From Paraburkholderia caballeronis (GTDB lineage Bacteria; Pseudomonadota; Gammaproteobacteria; Burkholderiales; Burkholderiaceae), in NCBI RefSeq assembly GCF_900104845.1, contig NZ_FNSR01000001.1:2108001-2172000 (forward strand): 64,000 bases of DNA. Direction: 5' to 3'. Shown here piece after piece: positions 1 to 8,617 of this stretch; the first letter of the stretch is position 1, and each line of letters opens with the position of its first letter. Under the pieces are notes generated by a model. That model worked only from the letters and a program-made list of their open reading frames with translations, was not told the origin of the DNA and did no database searches. Both the position numbers and the translations under genes were made by a program.

Positions 1-870
1 CGCGACATCGACGCCGCGGAAGATGCCGCCGGGCCGCACGATCAATACGACGATCATCACGATGTACGTGGCGGCCGTCGCGACGGGCGGGTACCAGATC
101 GCCGCCAGCGTCGAAATCACGCCGACGAGAAAACCCATCACCACCGACCCGACAATCGAGCCGAGTCCGCCCGCGACGACGACGGCAAAGGTCGTCGCGA
201 TCATCTCCTGCCCCATGAACGGAGAGATGTTTTTCAGCGGCGAAGCGAGCACGCCAGCCAGCGCCGCGAGCCCAGCCGAAAACGCGAACACGCCGGACAC
301 CAGCAGCGGCACGCGCACGCCGAAGCAGCGCAGCAGGTTCGGCCGTTCGGTGCCCGCCCTGACGAGCGCGCCCAGACGCGTGCGCTCCAGCATGAACCAG
401 GTCCCGCCGCAGATCACGAGCGACGCGACCAGCACGAAGAAGCGGTACTTCGGGTAGATCACGAAGCCGAGATTGACGGCGCCCGCGAGGCTCTGCGGAA
501 CGAGAAAAGGCGCGCCCTGCACGGCGAAGAAATGCCGCATCGCGTCTTCGATGATCAACGTCAGCCCGAATGTGAGCAGCAGGTTGTACGACGGATCGGC
601 CTTGTACAGATGGCGCAGAAAGAGCCGCTCCAGCACGAGGCCGAACAGGCCGATCACAAGCGGTCCGACGATCAGCGCGGCCCACAACGAAAGACCGAAC
701 TGCGAGCCGAGCACGAACGCGATGAACGCGCCGAGCATGTAGAGCGCGCCGTGCGCGAAGTTCACGACGCGCATCATGCCGAATATGACGCTCAGCCCGA
801 GGCTCATCATCGCAATGAACCCGCCGTTGACGAGGCCGTTGAAGAGTTGCAGCACGTAGTATTGAGTCAC
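1..870 (-). CDS. livH: Branched-chain amino acid ABC transporter permease (LivH-type), 3'-truncated by the window edge
   Basis: Inner-membrane permease of a LivH/HAAT-type importer. The frame is open from a GTG at 870 to base 1 (290 codons) and has no stop in the window. GAGG lies five bases before the GTG. The N-terminus (YYVLQLFNGLVNGGFIAM, then GLSVIFGMMRVVNFAHGAL) is the typical LivH opening, and the last visible residues (RPGGIFRG) match the conserved LivH tail, so only a few residues and the stop are missing. The binding-protein gene lies 36 bases upstream on the same strand. The second permease, livM, is not in the window and probably lies beyond the left edge. Substrate specificity cannot be read from the sequence. 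Confidence 0.9.
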   Translation of the reverse strand, partial: MTQYYVLQLFNGLVNGGFIAMMSLGLSVIFGMMRVVNFAHGALYMLGAFIAFVLGSQFGLSLWAALIVGPLVIGLFGLVLERLFLRHLYKADPSYNLLLTFGLTLIIEDAMRHFFAVQGAPFLVPQSLAGAVNLGFVIYPKYRFFVLVASLVICGGTWFMLERTRLGALVRAGTERPNLLRCFGVRVPLLVSGVFAFSAGLAALAGVLASPLKNISPFMGQEMIATTFAVVVAGGLGSIVGSVVMGFLVGVISTLAAIWYPPVATAATYIVMIVVLIVRPGGIFRGVDVA

Positions 871-906
871 GATTGCCTCATCACGGATGCGTTGTAAGGG
901 TCTGCA

Positions 907-2136
907 CTACCAGTCGTGCTTGCAGGTGCTGGCCGAAGCGGGCATGAACGCCTCGTCGCCCGGAACCGTCATGAGCACCTTGAACACGTCGTCCGGCCCC
1001 TTGACTTCCTGCGGGTTCTTGACCTGCTCCAGATACATGTCGTGGACGACGATATGGTCGGCCTTGCGCCACGTCGCGTGGCGAGCGAAGAAGTCGTCGA
1101 ACGTCGAGCCTTCGAGCGCCGTCGCAATACGGTCGGGGTCGTCGCTACCGGTGCGCTTCACGGCTTCGAGGACTTGCGTCACCGCCGAGTAGTTGCCCGC
1201 ATGCAGGCTGCCCGGCGTAAAGCCGAATCGTTTCTTGAAGCGCGTCGCCCATTCGCTCGCGCGGGTGTCCATGTTCCAGTACCACGGGTCGGCGAGAATC
1301 GCACCGGACCATGCCGGCAGCCCGAGCGCGGCCACGTCGCTCAGGTTCATCTGTCCCGGCACCATGCGGATGCTTCCGTTCATCAGGCCGAACTCGCCCG
1401 CCTGCTTGGTGGCGTTGCGCAGGTCCTGGCCCGATTCGAGAATGCCGATCGCGTCCGCTTTCGACGCCTGCGCCTTGAGCAGGTAGCTGGAAAAATCGTC
1501 GTTGGGGAACGGCACCAGATCGTTGCCCACCACTTCCCCGCCGGCTGCCTTGGCCGCGCGGCTGAACTGCTCAAGCAGCGAATGGCCGAATGCATAGTCG
1601 GCCGTGATGAAATACCAGCGCTTCGACCCGAGCTTCGTCACGCGAGTCGCGGCGAGATTGGCGAGCGCATAGGTATCCCAGGCGTAGTGCCACGCATACC
1701 GGGTGCAGTACCTGTTGGTCAACTCCGTGGTTCCGGGGCTCACGAACGTTGTCGTGACCTTGTACTGCTTCGCGAGCTTGGCGACTTCGATCGCGGCAGC
1801 CGAGCCCGTCACGTCGGTGATCAGATTCACGCCCTGCGTTTCGATCAGCTCGCGCGCCTTGTTGACCGTGATGCCGACGTCGAGCTTGTTGTCCAGCACG
1901 ATCATGCGAATCGGCACCCCGTTCACTTTTCCGCCGAAATCGTCGATCGCCATCTTCACGGCATCCACCGAGCCCTTGCCCGAGGTGTCCGAATAAACCG
2001 TCGACAGATCGGTGATCACCAGCACGGTGAACACCTTGTCTTTCATCTGTGCATACGCACTACCTGCCGTGAGTGCCGCCATCATCAGCACTCCCGCCCC
2101 TCTTCTTGCGAACCGCCGTACAGATTCGAATCCCAC
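907..2136 (-). CDS. Periplasmic substrate-binding protein of the branched-chain amino acid-type ABC importer
   Basis: Captures the ligand in the periplasm for the LivH-type permease encoded just downstream. The 409-residue protein starts at a GTG preceded by AGGAG six bases upstream; a longer frame exists but lacks that site. Residues 1-29 form a Sec signal peptide ending AYA, followed by a type I periplasmic-binding fold (TVLVITDLSTVYSD, then KMAIDDFGG and ADYAFGHSLLEQF, characteristic of the Peripla_BP_6 family). Relatives with this layout bind aromatic acids, amides or branched-chain amino acids, and the ligand here is unknown. The gene is divergent from the two ATPases across an AT-rich promoter region. 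Confidence 0.88.
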   Translation of the reverse strand: MGFESVRRFARRGAGVLMMAALTAGSAYAQMKDKVFTVLVITDLSTVYSDTSGKGSVDAVKMAIDDFGGKVNGVPIRMIVLDNKLDVGITVNKARELIETQGVNLITDVTGSAAAIEVAKLAKQYKVTTTFVSPGTTELTNRYCTRYAWHYAWDTYALANLAATRVTKLGSKRWYFITADYAFGHSLLEQFSRAAKAAGGEVVGNDLVPFPNDDFSSYLLKAQASKADAIGILESGQDLRNATKQAGEFGLMNGSIRMVPGQMNLSDVAALGLPAWSGAILADPWYWNMDTRASEWATRFKKRFGFTPGSLHAGNYSAVTQVLEAVKRTGSDDPDRIATALEGSTFDDFFARHATWRKADHIVVHDMYLEQVKNPQEVKGPDDVFKVLMTVPGDEAFMPASASTCKHDW

Positions 2137-2228
2137 GTTTGTCTCCTGGTCTGACCGCTTCCATGTCACTGCCTGTTGAAGCCCGCAGAAGTAAATGCTC
2201 GCTGAATAACCCGGCAATGCAATTTACC

Positions 2229-2258
2229 TTGATAAATTTATTTTTTATATTTTATATT
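2229..2258 (+). promoter_or_regulatory. Candidate sigma-70 promoter for livG-livF
   Basis: TTGATA (2229-2234) and TATATT (2253-2258) are separated by 18 bases in the only strongly AT-rich tract of the divergent intergenic region, about 100 bases before the livG start. The divergent minus-strand promoter for the binding-protein operon probably overlaps this tract. This is a match to consensus only. Confidence 0.45.
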
Positions 2259-2356
2259 CCTCAAGACACGACGATGTCAACCCAGGGGCAATGCGAATGC
2301 ATGCGCACCGGGACTGCAAACCATACTTTCACGGTCTTTCGTGGAGGAGACACCAG

Positions 2357-3184
2357 ATGAATTATTCGGCAAGCACCGCGCAGACGCACAGCACGCGGGC
2401 CACAACGAAGCACGGGGGAGCGCCGCTCACCCTCGAAGCCCGGGGCCTCGGCAAAACCTTCAATGGTTTTGTCGCCGTGTCCGACGTGAACCTGCACTTT
2501 TCCGGCAACGGCGTGTTCGGCATCATTGGCCCGAACGGCGCCGGCAAGACAACGTTGTTTGGACTTTTGAGCGGCTTCATCAAGCCTTCCACCGGCGCGG
2601 TGTCATGCAACGGCGAGGAGATTTCGAGGCTGGAACCGGAAGCGGTCGCGCGTCTCGGACTGATCCGCAGCTTTCAGATCACCAGCATCTTTGGGCATCT
2701 GACGGTCGCCGAGAATCTCGCGATGCCGATGCAGCGCCGCGACAGCAGCGGCAACCAGTTCTGGCGCGTGAATCGCGCGCTCGACACGTACCGCGACGAG
2801 ATCGATGAAACGATGCAGCGCGTCGGCATCGCATCGTCATGGCGCGACCAACCTGCCGCCGATCTGTCCTATGGCCTGAAGCGTTCGCTGGAACTCGGCG
2901 TCAGTCTCGCGGCAAGGCCGCGCATCCTGTTGCTCGACGAGCCGACGGCCGGTATGTCCACGCAGGATATCGGCCACATCATCGATCTCATCCGCGACGT
3001 TGCCGCCGAGCGCATGGTGATCATGGTCGAGCACAATCTGCGCGTGGTCTCCGACCTCGCGCGGGAAATCGTCGTGCTGCAACAGGGCCGGGTACTGACG
3101 GTTGGCCCCTATGCCGAAGTCCGGCAGAATCCGCAAGTCATCGAAGCCTATCTGGGCGGTCAACGGGAGCATGGCCATGCTTGA
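2357..3184 (+). CDS. livG: Branched-chain amino acid ABC transporter ATP-binding protein (LivG-type)
   Basis: One of two cytoplasmic ATPases powering the importer. The protein has 275 residues: Walker A GPNGAGKTT at 58-66, signature LSYGLKR, Walker B ILLLDEPTAGM, then the switch His in VEHNL. The start at 2357 was chosen because GGAGGAGA lies just upstream; an ATG at 2291 in the same frame has no such site. The signature LSYGxxR instead of LSGGQ is normal for LivG. The gene overlaps livF by eight bases, so the two are translationally coupled. The ATPases are transcribed away from the permease and binding protein, an unusual split of one transporter into two arms. Confidence 0.92.
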   Translation: MNYSASTAQTHSTRATTKHGGAPLTLEARGLGKTFNGFVAVSDVNLHFSGNGVFGIIGPNGAGKTTLFGLLSGFIKPSTGAVSCNGEEISRLEPEAVARLGLIRSFQITSIFGHLTVAENLAMPMQRRDSSGNQFWRVNRALDTYRDEIDETMQRVGIASSWRDQPAADLSYGLKRSLELGVSLAARPRILLLDEPTAGMSTQDIGHIIDLIRDVAAERMVIMVEHNLRVVSDLAREIVVLQQGRVLTVGPYAEVRQNPQVIEAYLGGQREHGHA

Positions 3185-3869
3185 GGTCCGCAATCTCCAG
3201 GCGTCGTACGGCGAAACGCGCGTCCTGCAAGGCATCAACTTCGACGTGCAGGCGGGCGAAATCGTGACGCTGATTGGGCGCAACGGCGTGGGCAAGACGA
3301 CGACGCTGCGCGCCATCATCGGCGATATCGCCCAACGCTCGGGCGAGGTCCGGTTTCGCGGCGTCGATATGCTTGCGATCGGACCGGAACGAACCGCGAA
3401 GGCGGGCATCGGTTATGTCGCCGAAGATCGCGGCATCTTCGCGACGCTGACGGTGCGCGAGAATCTGACCGTTTCGCCCGTGCGCGGCCCCGCCGCGTGG
3501 CCGCTCGAACGCATTTACGAGCAGTTCCCCGTGTTGCGCGAGCGCGGCGATCAGCCCGCGTCGACGCTATCGGGCGGCGAACAGCAGATGCTCGCGATCG
3601 CCCGGCCGCTTTGCATGGGCTCCGAACTGATCCTGCTCGACGAACCCACGGAAGGCCTGGCGCCGGTGATCGTCGACCGCATCGGCGAGATCATCCGGCG
3701 GCTCAAGGAGGACGGCCGCACGATTCTGCTGGTCGAACAGAATCTGCGTTTCGCGATCTCGGTCGCGGACCGGCACAACCTGATGGTCGATGGGCGGATC
3801 GTGCAGACGCTGTCCAATCGGGACGTGATCGAACGCGAGGAGCAACTGCTCGAACATCTCGGAGTGTGA
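3177..3869 (+). CDS. livF: Branched-chain amino acid ABC transporter ATP-binding protein (LivF-type)
   Basis: Second ATPase of the importer, 230 residues. It has Walker A GRNGVGKTT, the Q-loop region GYVAEDRGIFATLTV, signature LSGGEQQMLAIAR, Walker B LILLDEPTEGLAP and the switch His replaced by Gln in VEQNL, which is usual for LivF. The start at 3177 lies inside the end of livG and has GGGAG seven bases upstream. An in-frame ATG six bases earlier is too close to that site. The downstream neighbour, mocA, is convergent. Confidence 0.92.
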   Translation: MLEVRNLQASYGETRVLQGINFDVQAGEIVTLIGRNGVGKTTTLRAIIGDIAQRSGEVRFRGVDMLAIGPERTAKAGIGYVAEDRGIFATLTVRENLTVSPVRGPAAWPLERIYEQFPVLRERGDQPASTLSGGEQQMLAIARPLCMGSELILLDEPTEGLAPVIVDRIGEIIRRLKEDGRTILLVEQNLRFAISVADRHNLMVDGRIVQTLSNRDVIEREEQLLEHLGV

Positions 3870-3901
3870 GGGGCAACGCGGAAACCCGTTGGCGCTCTTT
3901 G

Positions 3902-3930
3902 CTCGCGGCCGGAAACGTGGCGGCCGCGAG
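3902..3930. terminator. Possible hairpin between livF and mocA
   Basis: A perfect 10-bp inverted repeat (CTCGCGGCCG / CGGCCGCGAG) with a 9-base loop lies in the 143-base gap between two convergent operons. The position suits a terminator for either strand, but there is no clear U-tract, so this is only a stem of suitable strength and place. Confidence 0.3.
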
Positions 3931-4012
3931 GGCGCTTTCGATTTCGTGGCGGCTTTTGCTTGCGGCCCGCACGTTGAAATCGGACAAAGACCAGCAAAAC
4001 CGCCGCCGCGAA

Positions 4013-4708
4013 CTACCCCGCTTCGCGATGCAACCGGGGCGTCGCGCGCTCCCCGCCACTCCCGCTCCGCCCTTCGACCCGCGCCACAACGCGCGCATAG
4101 TCGTCGGGCGTATCCATATCGACGGTAAACCGGTCGCTCGCTGCGTCGTACACGAACACTTCGTCCGCGTGCTCCGCGATCAGCTTGCGGCAGCCGGGAT
4201 TCACGTGCCCGTTCACGACCTCGGGCGCATAGCTCGCCGCGAACAGCACCGGATTGCCGCGCTGTCCCTCGAACCTCGGCACGAGGATAGACCCGCGCGG
4301 CATCGCCGCATACGCATCGATCAACTCGCGATAGTCGCGCGATTCGAGCAGCACCTGATCGGCAAGACAGATCATCACGACGTCGCAAGCCGCGCGCAAT
4401 GCAGCGACGCCGGCCGCGACCGACGTCATCTGTCCGTCGCGATAACGCGGGTTGGGCTGAAACTCCACCGGCAGCCCGTCGAGCGCATCGAACACCGCAT
4501 GCGCATTAAAGCCGGTCACGACGACGACCTCCTGCGGCTGCGCGCCGAGCACCGCGTGCACGACGCGCCGCACCGCGGGCTCGCCATCGACCGGCAGCAG
4601 CAGCTTGTGCCGCCCTTCCATCCGCGACGACAAACCCGCCGCGAGCACCACCGCGGAAAACGTCGGCAACGGCGGCGTCCCGTGTGTCTCGTCGTACAGC
4701 ACGGTCAT
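4013..4708 (-). CDS. mocA: Molybdenum cofactor cytidylyltransferase (MocA-like)
   Basis: Predicted to transfer CMP from CTP to molybdopterin, giving the MCD cofactor used by CO dehydrogenase and related hydroxylases. The 231-residue NTP-transferase has the nucleotide-binding loop LAAGLSSRMEG (22-32), the following Lys (KLLLPVDGEP), the GQMTSVAAG substrate loop, and the metal-site Asp in CLADQVLL. The start has AGGAGAGGG upstream and overlaps the coxF stop by four bases (ATGA), making it the last gene of the cox operon. MobA (GMP transfer) is the alternative, but the length, the SSRM loop and the cox context favour MocA. Confidence 0.85.
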   Translation of the reverse strand: MTVLYDETHGTPPLPTFSAVVLAAGLSSRMEGRHKLLLPVDGEPAVRRVVHAVLGAQPQEVVVVTGFNAHAVFDALDGLPVEFQPNPRYRDGQMTSVAAGVAALRAACDVVMICLADQVLLESRDYRELIDAYAAMPRGSILVPRFEGQRGNPVLFAASYAPEVVNGHVNPGCRKLIAEHADEVFVYDAASDRFTVDMDTPDDYARVVARVEGRSGSGGERATPRLHREAG

Positions 4709-5784
4709 CTGCCCTCTCCTTTCGCGCCCTGCGCGGCAATGGCCAGATAACGCTCCGGCGCGCGCTCGAACTCCGTCTTGCAGCAGTCGCAGCAGAAATA
4801 CACGCGCTCGCCGCGATACTCGACCACGTGTTTCGCGGTCGCGATCTCGACGCTCATCCCGCAGACCGGATTCACATAACGGCCAACAGCCTGCGCGGGC
4901 CGCGCGTCGATGGTCTCGCAAGGCGGCAACGGCGGCACCGGCTCGGTCGTCACCGTCGCCAGGTCCGCGCCGGAAACCGCCGGCGCCGCGCTCGCCTGCT
5001 CCAGTTCATGCCGCAGCGCGACGAGCCCCGCCACCGCGCCGAGCGCGATCTCCTGCGGCGTATGCGCATGGATCGGCGGCCCCGCCGGCGCGCGCAGCGC
5101 CGCGAGCCGCGTTTCGCCGATGCCGCGCAGCCGCATCGCATCGCGCAGCCGTTCCGCCTTGCGCTGGCTCGCGATCAGCAACACCGCCGACGCAGTGCTG
5201 CGCAGCGCGGCTTCGAGCGCATCCTCGTCGCCGTCGCCCTGGGTCGCGACGAGCATCAGCGCGGGCGTCATCCGGCTCAACGCGTCCGCATCGAAGCGCG
5301 CGCCGCGCGGCGAGTCGGCCGCGATCGACGCGCGCAGGCCTACCCGCCGAGCGAGCACGCAGGCCTCGTGCGCGGCCGGCGTCGCGCCGAACACGACGAC
5401 GAGCGGCGCAGGCACCGTCGGCTGGATGAACAGTTCGAGCGCGCCGTTGCTCGCGCACGGCATTGCGTGCGATTCGACCTCGGCGTCCGGCGCGCCCGGC
5501 TCGTTGCTGATCCGCACGCGCTTCGGCTGCCCCGAGCGGATGGCGTCGCGCGCCGCGTCGATCACGATCGGGCGCGAACAGCCGCCACCGATCCAGCCGT
5601 GCAGCGTGCCGTCGCCTTCGACCAGCGCCTGCGCGCCGACGCGCGTCGAGGTCGGCGGCGCGGCGCGGATCACGGTGACGACCGCGAACGGCTCGCCGGC
5701 GTCGATCAGCCGTTGTTCGAGTTGCAGCAGCGTATCGGTATCGGCCACGGAGACAACGGCAGGTTCGACGATATCGGCGTTCAT
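4705..5784 (-). CDS. coxF: CoxF-like XdhC/CoxI family maturation factor with C-terminal YHS domain
   Basis: Helps assemble the molybdenum-copper active site of CO dehydrogenase in the cytoplasm. The 359-residue protein has an N-terminal XdhC_CoxI domain (about 15-75, GWIGGGCSRP), then a Rossmann-like XdhC_C domain starting near VVVFGATP. It ends in a YHS domain (NPVCGMSVE... and YFCCDCCKTEFERAPERYL) carrying four Cys that could bind a metal. YHS/TRASH domains often occur in copper-handling proteins, so a role in copper delivery to the Cu-S-Mo site is a reasonable inference. The ATG overlaps the coxE stop by four bases. Confidence 0.83.
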   Translation of the reverse strand: MNADIVEPAVVSVADTDTLLQLEQRLIDAGEPFAVVTVIRAAPPTSTRVGAQALVEGDGTLHGWIGGGCSRPIVIDAARDAIRSGQPKRVRISNEPGAPDAEVESHAMPCASNGALELFIQPTVPAPLVVVFGATPAAHEACVLARRVGLRASIAADSPRGARFDADALSRMTPALMLVATQGDGDEDALEAALRSTASAVLLIASQRKAERLRDAMRLRGIGETRLAALRAPAGPPIHAHTPQEIALGAVAGLVALRHELEQASAAPAVSGADLATVTTEPVPPLPPCETIDARPAQAVGRYVNPVCGMSVEIATAKHVVEYRGERVYFCCDCCKTEFERAPERYLAIAAQGAKGEGR

Positions 5785-7010
5785 TGCAGCCTCGCCAGCA
5801 CTTGAGGAAAGATGCGTTCGACGCTCGCGAGATCGCGGCCGCCCGCGAGCAGGTCCAGATGCGGCAGCGCGGCCCGCATTCCCGCGCTCGCCGGCGTGAA
5901 GCCGGGGCTGTCCGCGAGCGGGTTCAGCCACACGACCGAATGACAGCGGCGGCGGATCGCGGCGAGCGCGTCGCCCAGTTGCGCGGCGTCGCCCGCGTCG
6001 TAACCGTCGCTGACGATCACGACCGCGGTGCGCGCATGCAGCAGCCGCGCCGCGTGCCGCCGGTTGAATTCGGTGAGGCTGTCGCCGATCCGCGTGCCGC
6101 CGGCCCAGCCTTGCGACAGCAGTTGCAGCCGCTCCTGCGAGCGCCATGGGTCCGGGTCGCGCAGCGCGTCGCCGATGCCGGTGAGCCGCGTATGGAACAT
6201 GAACGTGTGCACGTCCGGCACGTGCGCGCCGAGCACGCGCGCGAGCCGCAGATAGAAGAAGCTGTACAGGCTCATCGAGCGGCTCACGTCGAGCAGCAGC
6301 ACGATGCGCGGACGCCGCCGCTGCCGCCGTCGCCAGCCTAGTTCGACCGGCAGCCCGCCGCGCGACACGCTGCGCCGGATCGTCCAGCGCAGGTCGATCG
6401 CATGGCCCGTGCTCGCGCGGCGCTCGCGGCGCGTTTCGATGCCGCGCAGACGCTGCGCGAAACGGCGGATCGCGGCGTCGATCGCGAACAGTTCGTCGCG
6501 CTCGTGCAGATGGCGAAAGTCCGCGTGCGCGAGCGACGCGTGCGACGTCGCGCCTTCGTCGGCGGTCGAGCCTTCGCCGTCCGGCGCACCGCCGCCGCGC
6601 TGGTTCGCGAGTTTCAGCGGCGTGCCTTCGCTCGTGTCGCGCGGTCCCGCGTCGGCTTCGGCGCTATCGTCGTCGTGCGCGAGCGGTCCCGCGCCGCTCA
6701 CCCGCGTCTCGACCAGCCGCCGCCGGTTCGGCGCGAGAAAATACGCGTCGAACAGTTCGTCGAAACGCCGCCACTCCTCCGCGCGCGAGCACAGCAGCGC
6801 GCGCAGGCTCCAGCGCAGCACGTCGCTGTCCAGTTGCCCCATCCTTTGCGCGACCTCCATCGACGCGGCCACGTCCGCGCTCGTCACGCGAAACTCGTTC
6901 GCGCGCAGCCAGCCGGCGAAACCCGCATAACGCTGCGTGAGCGCGTCCGCGAGCGCCGAACGCGGCGGACGCGGCGGACGATGCGGCGCGCAGTCGATCG
7001 CGGTCAGCAT
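5781..7010 (-). CDS. coxE: CoxE-like von Willebrand factor A domain protein
   Basis: Partner of the CoxD AAA+ ATPase in maturing CO dehydrogenase. The 409-residue protein has a basic N-terminal half with an acidic linker (about 112-160) and a C-terminal VWA domain whose MIDAS motif DVSRS lies at 241-245. It continues with GGTRIGDSL and VIVSDGYDAGD, supplying the other metal-coordinating positions. This architecture matches the CoxE family (VWA_CoxE). The start overlaps the end of coxD by seven bases. A longer frame extends upstream through coxD but is not a gene. Confidence 0.88.
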   Translation of the reverse strand: MLTAIDCAPHRPPRPPRSALADALTQRYAGFAGWLRANEFRVTSADVAASMEVAQRMGQLDSDVLRWSLRALLCSRAEEWRRFDELFDAYFLAPNRRRLVETRVSGAGPLAHDDDSAEADAGPRDTSEGTPLKLANQRGGGAPDGEGSTADEGATSHASLAHADFRHLHERDELFAIDAAIRRFAQRLRGIETRRERRASTGHAIDLRWTIRRSVSRGGLPVELGWRRRQRRRPRIVLLLDVSRSMSLYSFFYLRLARVLGAHVPDVHTFMFHTRLTGIGDALRDPDPWRSQERLQLLSQGWAGGTRIGDSLTEFNRRHAARLLHARTAVVIVSDGYDAGDAAQLGDALAAIRRRCHSVVWLNPLADSPGFTPASAGMRAALPHLDLLAGGRDLASVERIFPQVLARLQ

Positions 7011-7906
7011 GACGCCACCAGCTTTTCGACGACGGGGCGCGTGAGTTCCGCCTGGTCCTCGCGTGTCTTCACGAGCGCGGCGAGCGAATCCATCACGCGG
7101 TCCACGCCGTCTTCGTCGCCGCTGTCGAGCGCGCCGACGCCGAGCCGCAGCAGCGCGGCGACCCAGTCGAGCGTTTCCGCGAGCCCTGGCTTTCTGCGCA
7201 GATCCCGCTGCCGCACCGCCTGCACGAATTCGACGATCTGCCGCGCGAGTTTTTCCGGCACGTCCGGCGCATGGGTCTGCACGATCAGCAGTTCGCGCTC
7301 GAAGCTCGGGTAATCGACGTACTGATACAGGCAGCGGCGGCGCAGCGCGTCGGAGATCTCGCGCGTGCCGTTCGACGTGAGGATCACATACGGAATCTCG
7401 GTCGCGCGGATCACGCCGAGTTCCGGAATCGACAACTGGAAGTCCGACAGCAGTTCGAGCAGATACGCTTCGAACGCTTCGTCGGTGCGGTCGATCTCGT
7501 CGATCAGCAGCACCGGCGCGGGCGTCGTCGTGATCGCGTCGAGCAGCGGACGCTTCAGCAGATAACGCTCGGAAAAGATGTCCTGCTCCTTGTCCGCGAG
7601 CGGCCGCGCGTCCTGCTCGAACAGCTTGATCGCGAGAAGCTGGTGCGGATAGTTCCACTCGTACAGCGCGGTGTGCGCGTCGAGTCCCTCGTAGCATTGC
7701 AGCCGGATCAGCCGCGTGTCGAGCAGCCGCGCGAGCGCCTTCGCGACCTCGGTCTTGCCGACGCCCGCCTCGCCCTCGATCAGCAAGGGACGGCGCATGT
7801 CGAGCGTCAGCAGCAGCGCGGCCGCGAAGCTGCGCTCGGCGATGAAGCCGTGCGCCGCGAGCCGCTGCTGCAACGCGACGACGTCGGGCATCCGGTCGGT
7901 CGTCAT
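7004..7906 (-). CDS. coxD: CoxD-like MoxR-family AAA+ ATPase
   Basis: AAA+ ATPase of the MoxR class. In characterised CO oxidisers CoxD is needed to put sulfur and copper into the Mo site of the folded apoenzyme. The 300 residues include Walker A GEAGVGKT (45-52), Walker B PVLLIDEID (131-139), sensor 1 LTSNGTREISDALRRRC and an Arg-rich C-terminal helical domain. GGAG precedes the ATG. The pairing of a MoxR ATPase directly with a VWA protein (coxE) is the classic chaperone-like module, here placed after coxG. Confidence 0.9.
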   Translation of the reverse strand: MTTDRMPDVVALQQRLAAHGFIAERSFAAALLLTLDMRRPLLIEGEAGVGKTEVAKALARLLDTRLIRLQCYEGLDAHTALYEWNYPHQLLAIKLFEQDARPLADKEQDIFSERYLLKRPLLDAITTTPAPVLLIDEIDRTDEAFEAYLLELLSDFQLSIPELGVIRATEIPYVILTSNGTREISDALRRRCLYQYVDYPSFERELLIVQTHAPDVPEKLARQIVEFVQAVRQRDLRRKPGLAETLDWVAALLRLGVGALDSGDEDGVDRVMDSLAALVKTREDQAELTRPVVEKLVASC

Positions 7907-7936
7907 GGCGGCTCCGTTAGTCGTCCGTCGCGATCG

Positions 7937-8599
7937 TCACGCGGTCTTGCGCGAGAACAGCCCGCGCAGCCAGTCGCGGAACACCGCCCACGCGAACGCG
8001 AAGCCGTTCAGCTCCGCGTTTTTCGGCGGGGCCTGCATCGGAACAAGCGCGGGGCCAGCGGTCGCGGTGGCCGGATCGTCGCCGCCTTCGGTCTGCGCGG
8101 ATGCCGCGGGCGATGCGGCCGAAGCCGCCGCGCGCTGCGCGTTCACCGCGTCCAGTTGCGCGGAGAAGTTCGCGACGAACTGCTTCAGCATCTGCTCGGA
8201 TACCGGTCCCATCAGCCGCCCGCCGAGCGCGGCGGCCTTGCCGCTCATCGTCACCTCGCTCTTGCCGGTCAGTTCGCACGCCCCTTCGCCCGCCGGCCGC
8301 ACCGACGCGTTCAGGTCCATCGTCGCGGCCGAGCCGCCGGTCGCGTCGGTGCCTTTACCCGCGAGATGCAGGCTGCGCGACGCGGCGTCGAGCGCGAGCA
8401 CTTCGATGTCGCCCTTGAACGACATCGTCGCCGGCCCGAGCCGCACGGTGATCGTGCCTTTGTAATGCGTGTCGTCGATGCGTTCGGTGACCTTCGCGCC
8501 CGGCATGCAGCCGGCGACGGCCTCGATGTCCTGCATCAGCCGCCATGCGTCGTCGGCGCTCGCCGTGAGCGGAAACAGCTTGTCGAGTACGACTTTCAT
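7937..8599 (-). CDS. coxG: CoxG family SRPBCC-fold protein
   Basis: Predicted membrane-anchoring or accessory factor for CO dehydrogenase. The 220 residues comprise an SRPBCC/CoxG domain (about 1-150, opening KVVLDKLFPLTASADDAW, with GCMPGAKV and the late GPVSEQMLKQF), an Ala/Pro linker, and a short hydrophobic amphipathic tail (GFAFAWAVFRDWLRGLF). The tail fits the reported membrane-recruiting role of CoxG. The gene sits 18 bases after coxL and 30 before coxD, a different position from Oligotropha, where coxG follows coxF. Confidence 0.87.
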   Translation of the reverse strand: MKVVLDKLFPLTASADDAWRLMQDIEAVAGCMPGAKVTERIDDTHYKGTITVRLGPATMSFKGDIEVLALDAASRSLHLAGKGTDATGGSAATMDLNASVRPAGEGACELTGKSEVTMSGKAAALGGRLMGPVSEQMLKQFVANFSAQLDAVNAQRAAASAASPAASAQTEGGDDPATATAGPALVPMQAPPKNAELNGFAFAWAVFRDWLRGLFSRKTA

Positions 8600-8617
8600 G
8601 GTTTTGTCCTCGCCGCC

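Noticed and set aside
3902..3930. The stem after livF as a firm intrinsic terminator
   Set aside because: The stem is good but lacks a U-tract on either strand, so it was kept only as a low-confidence entry.
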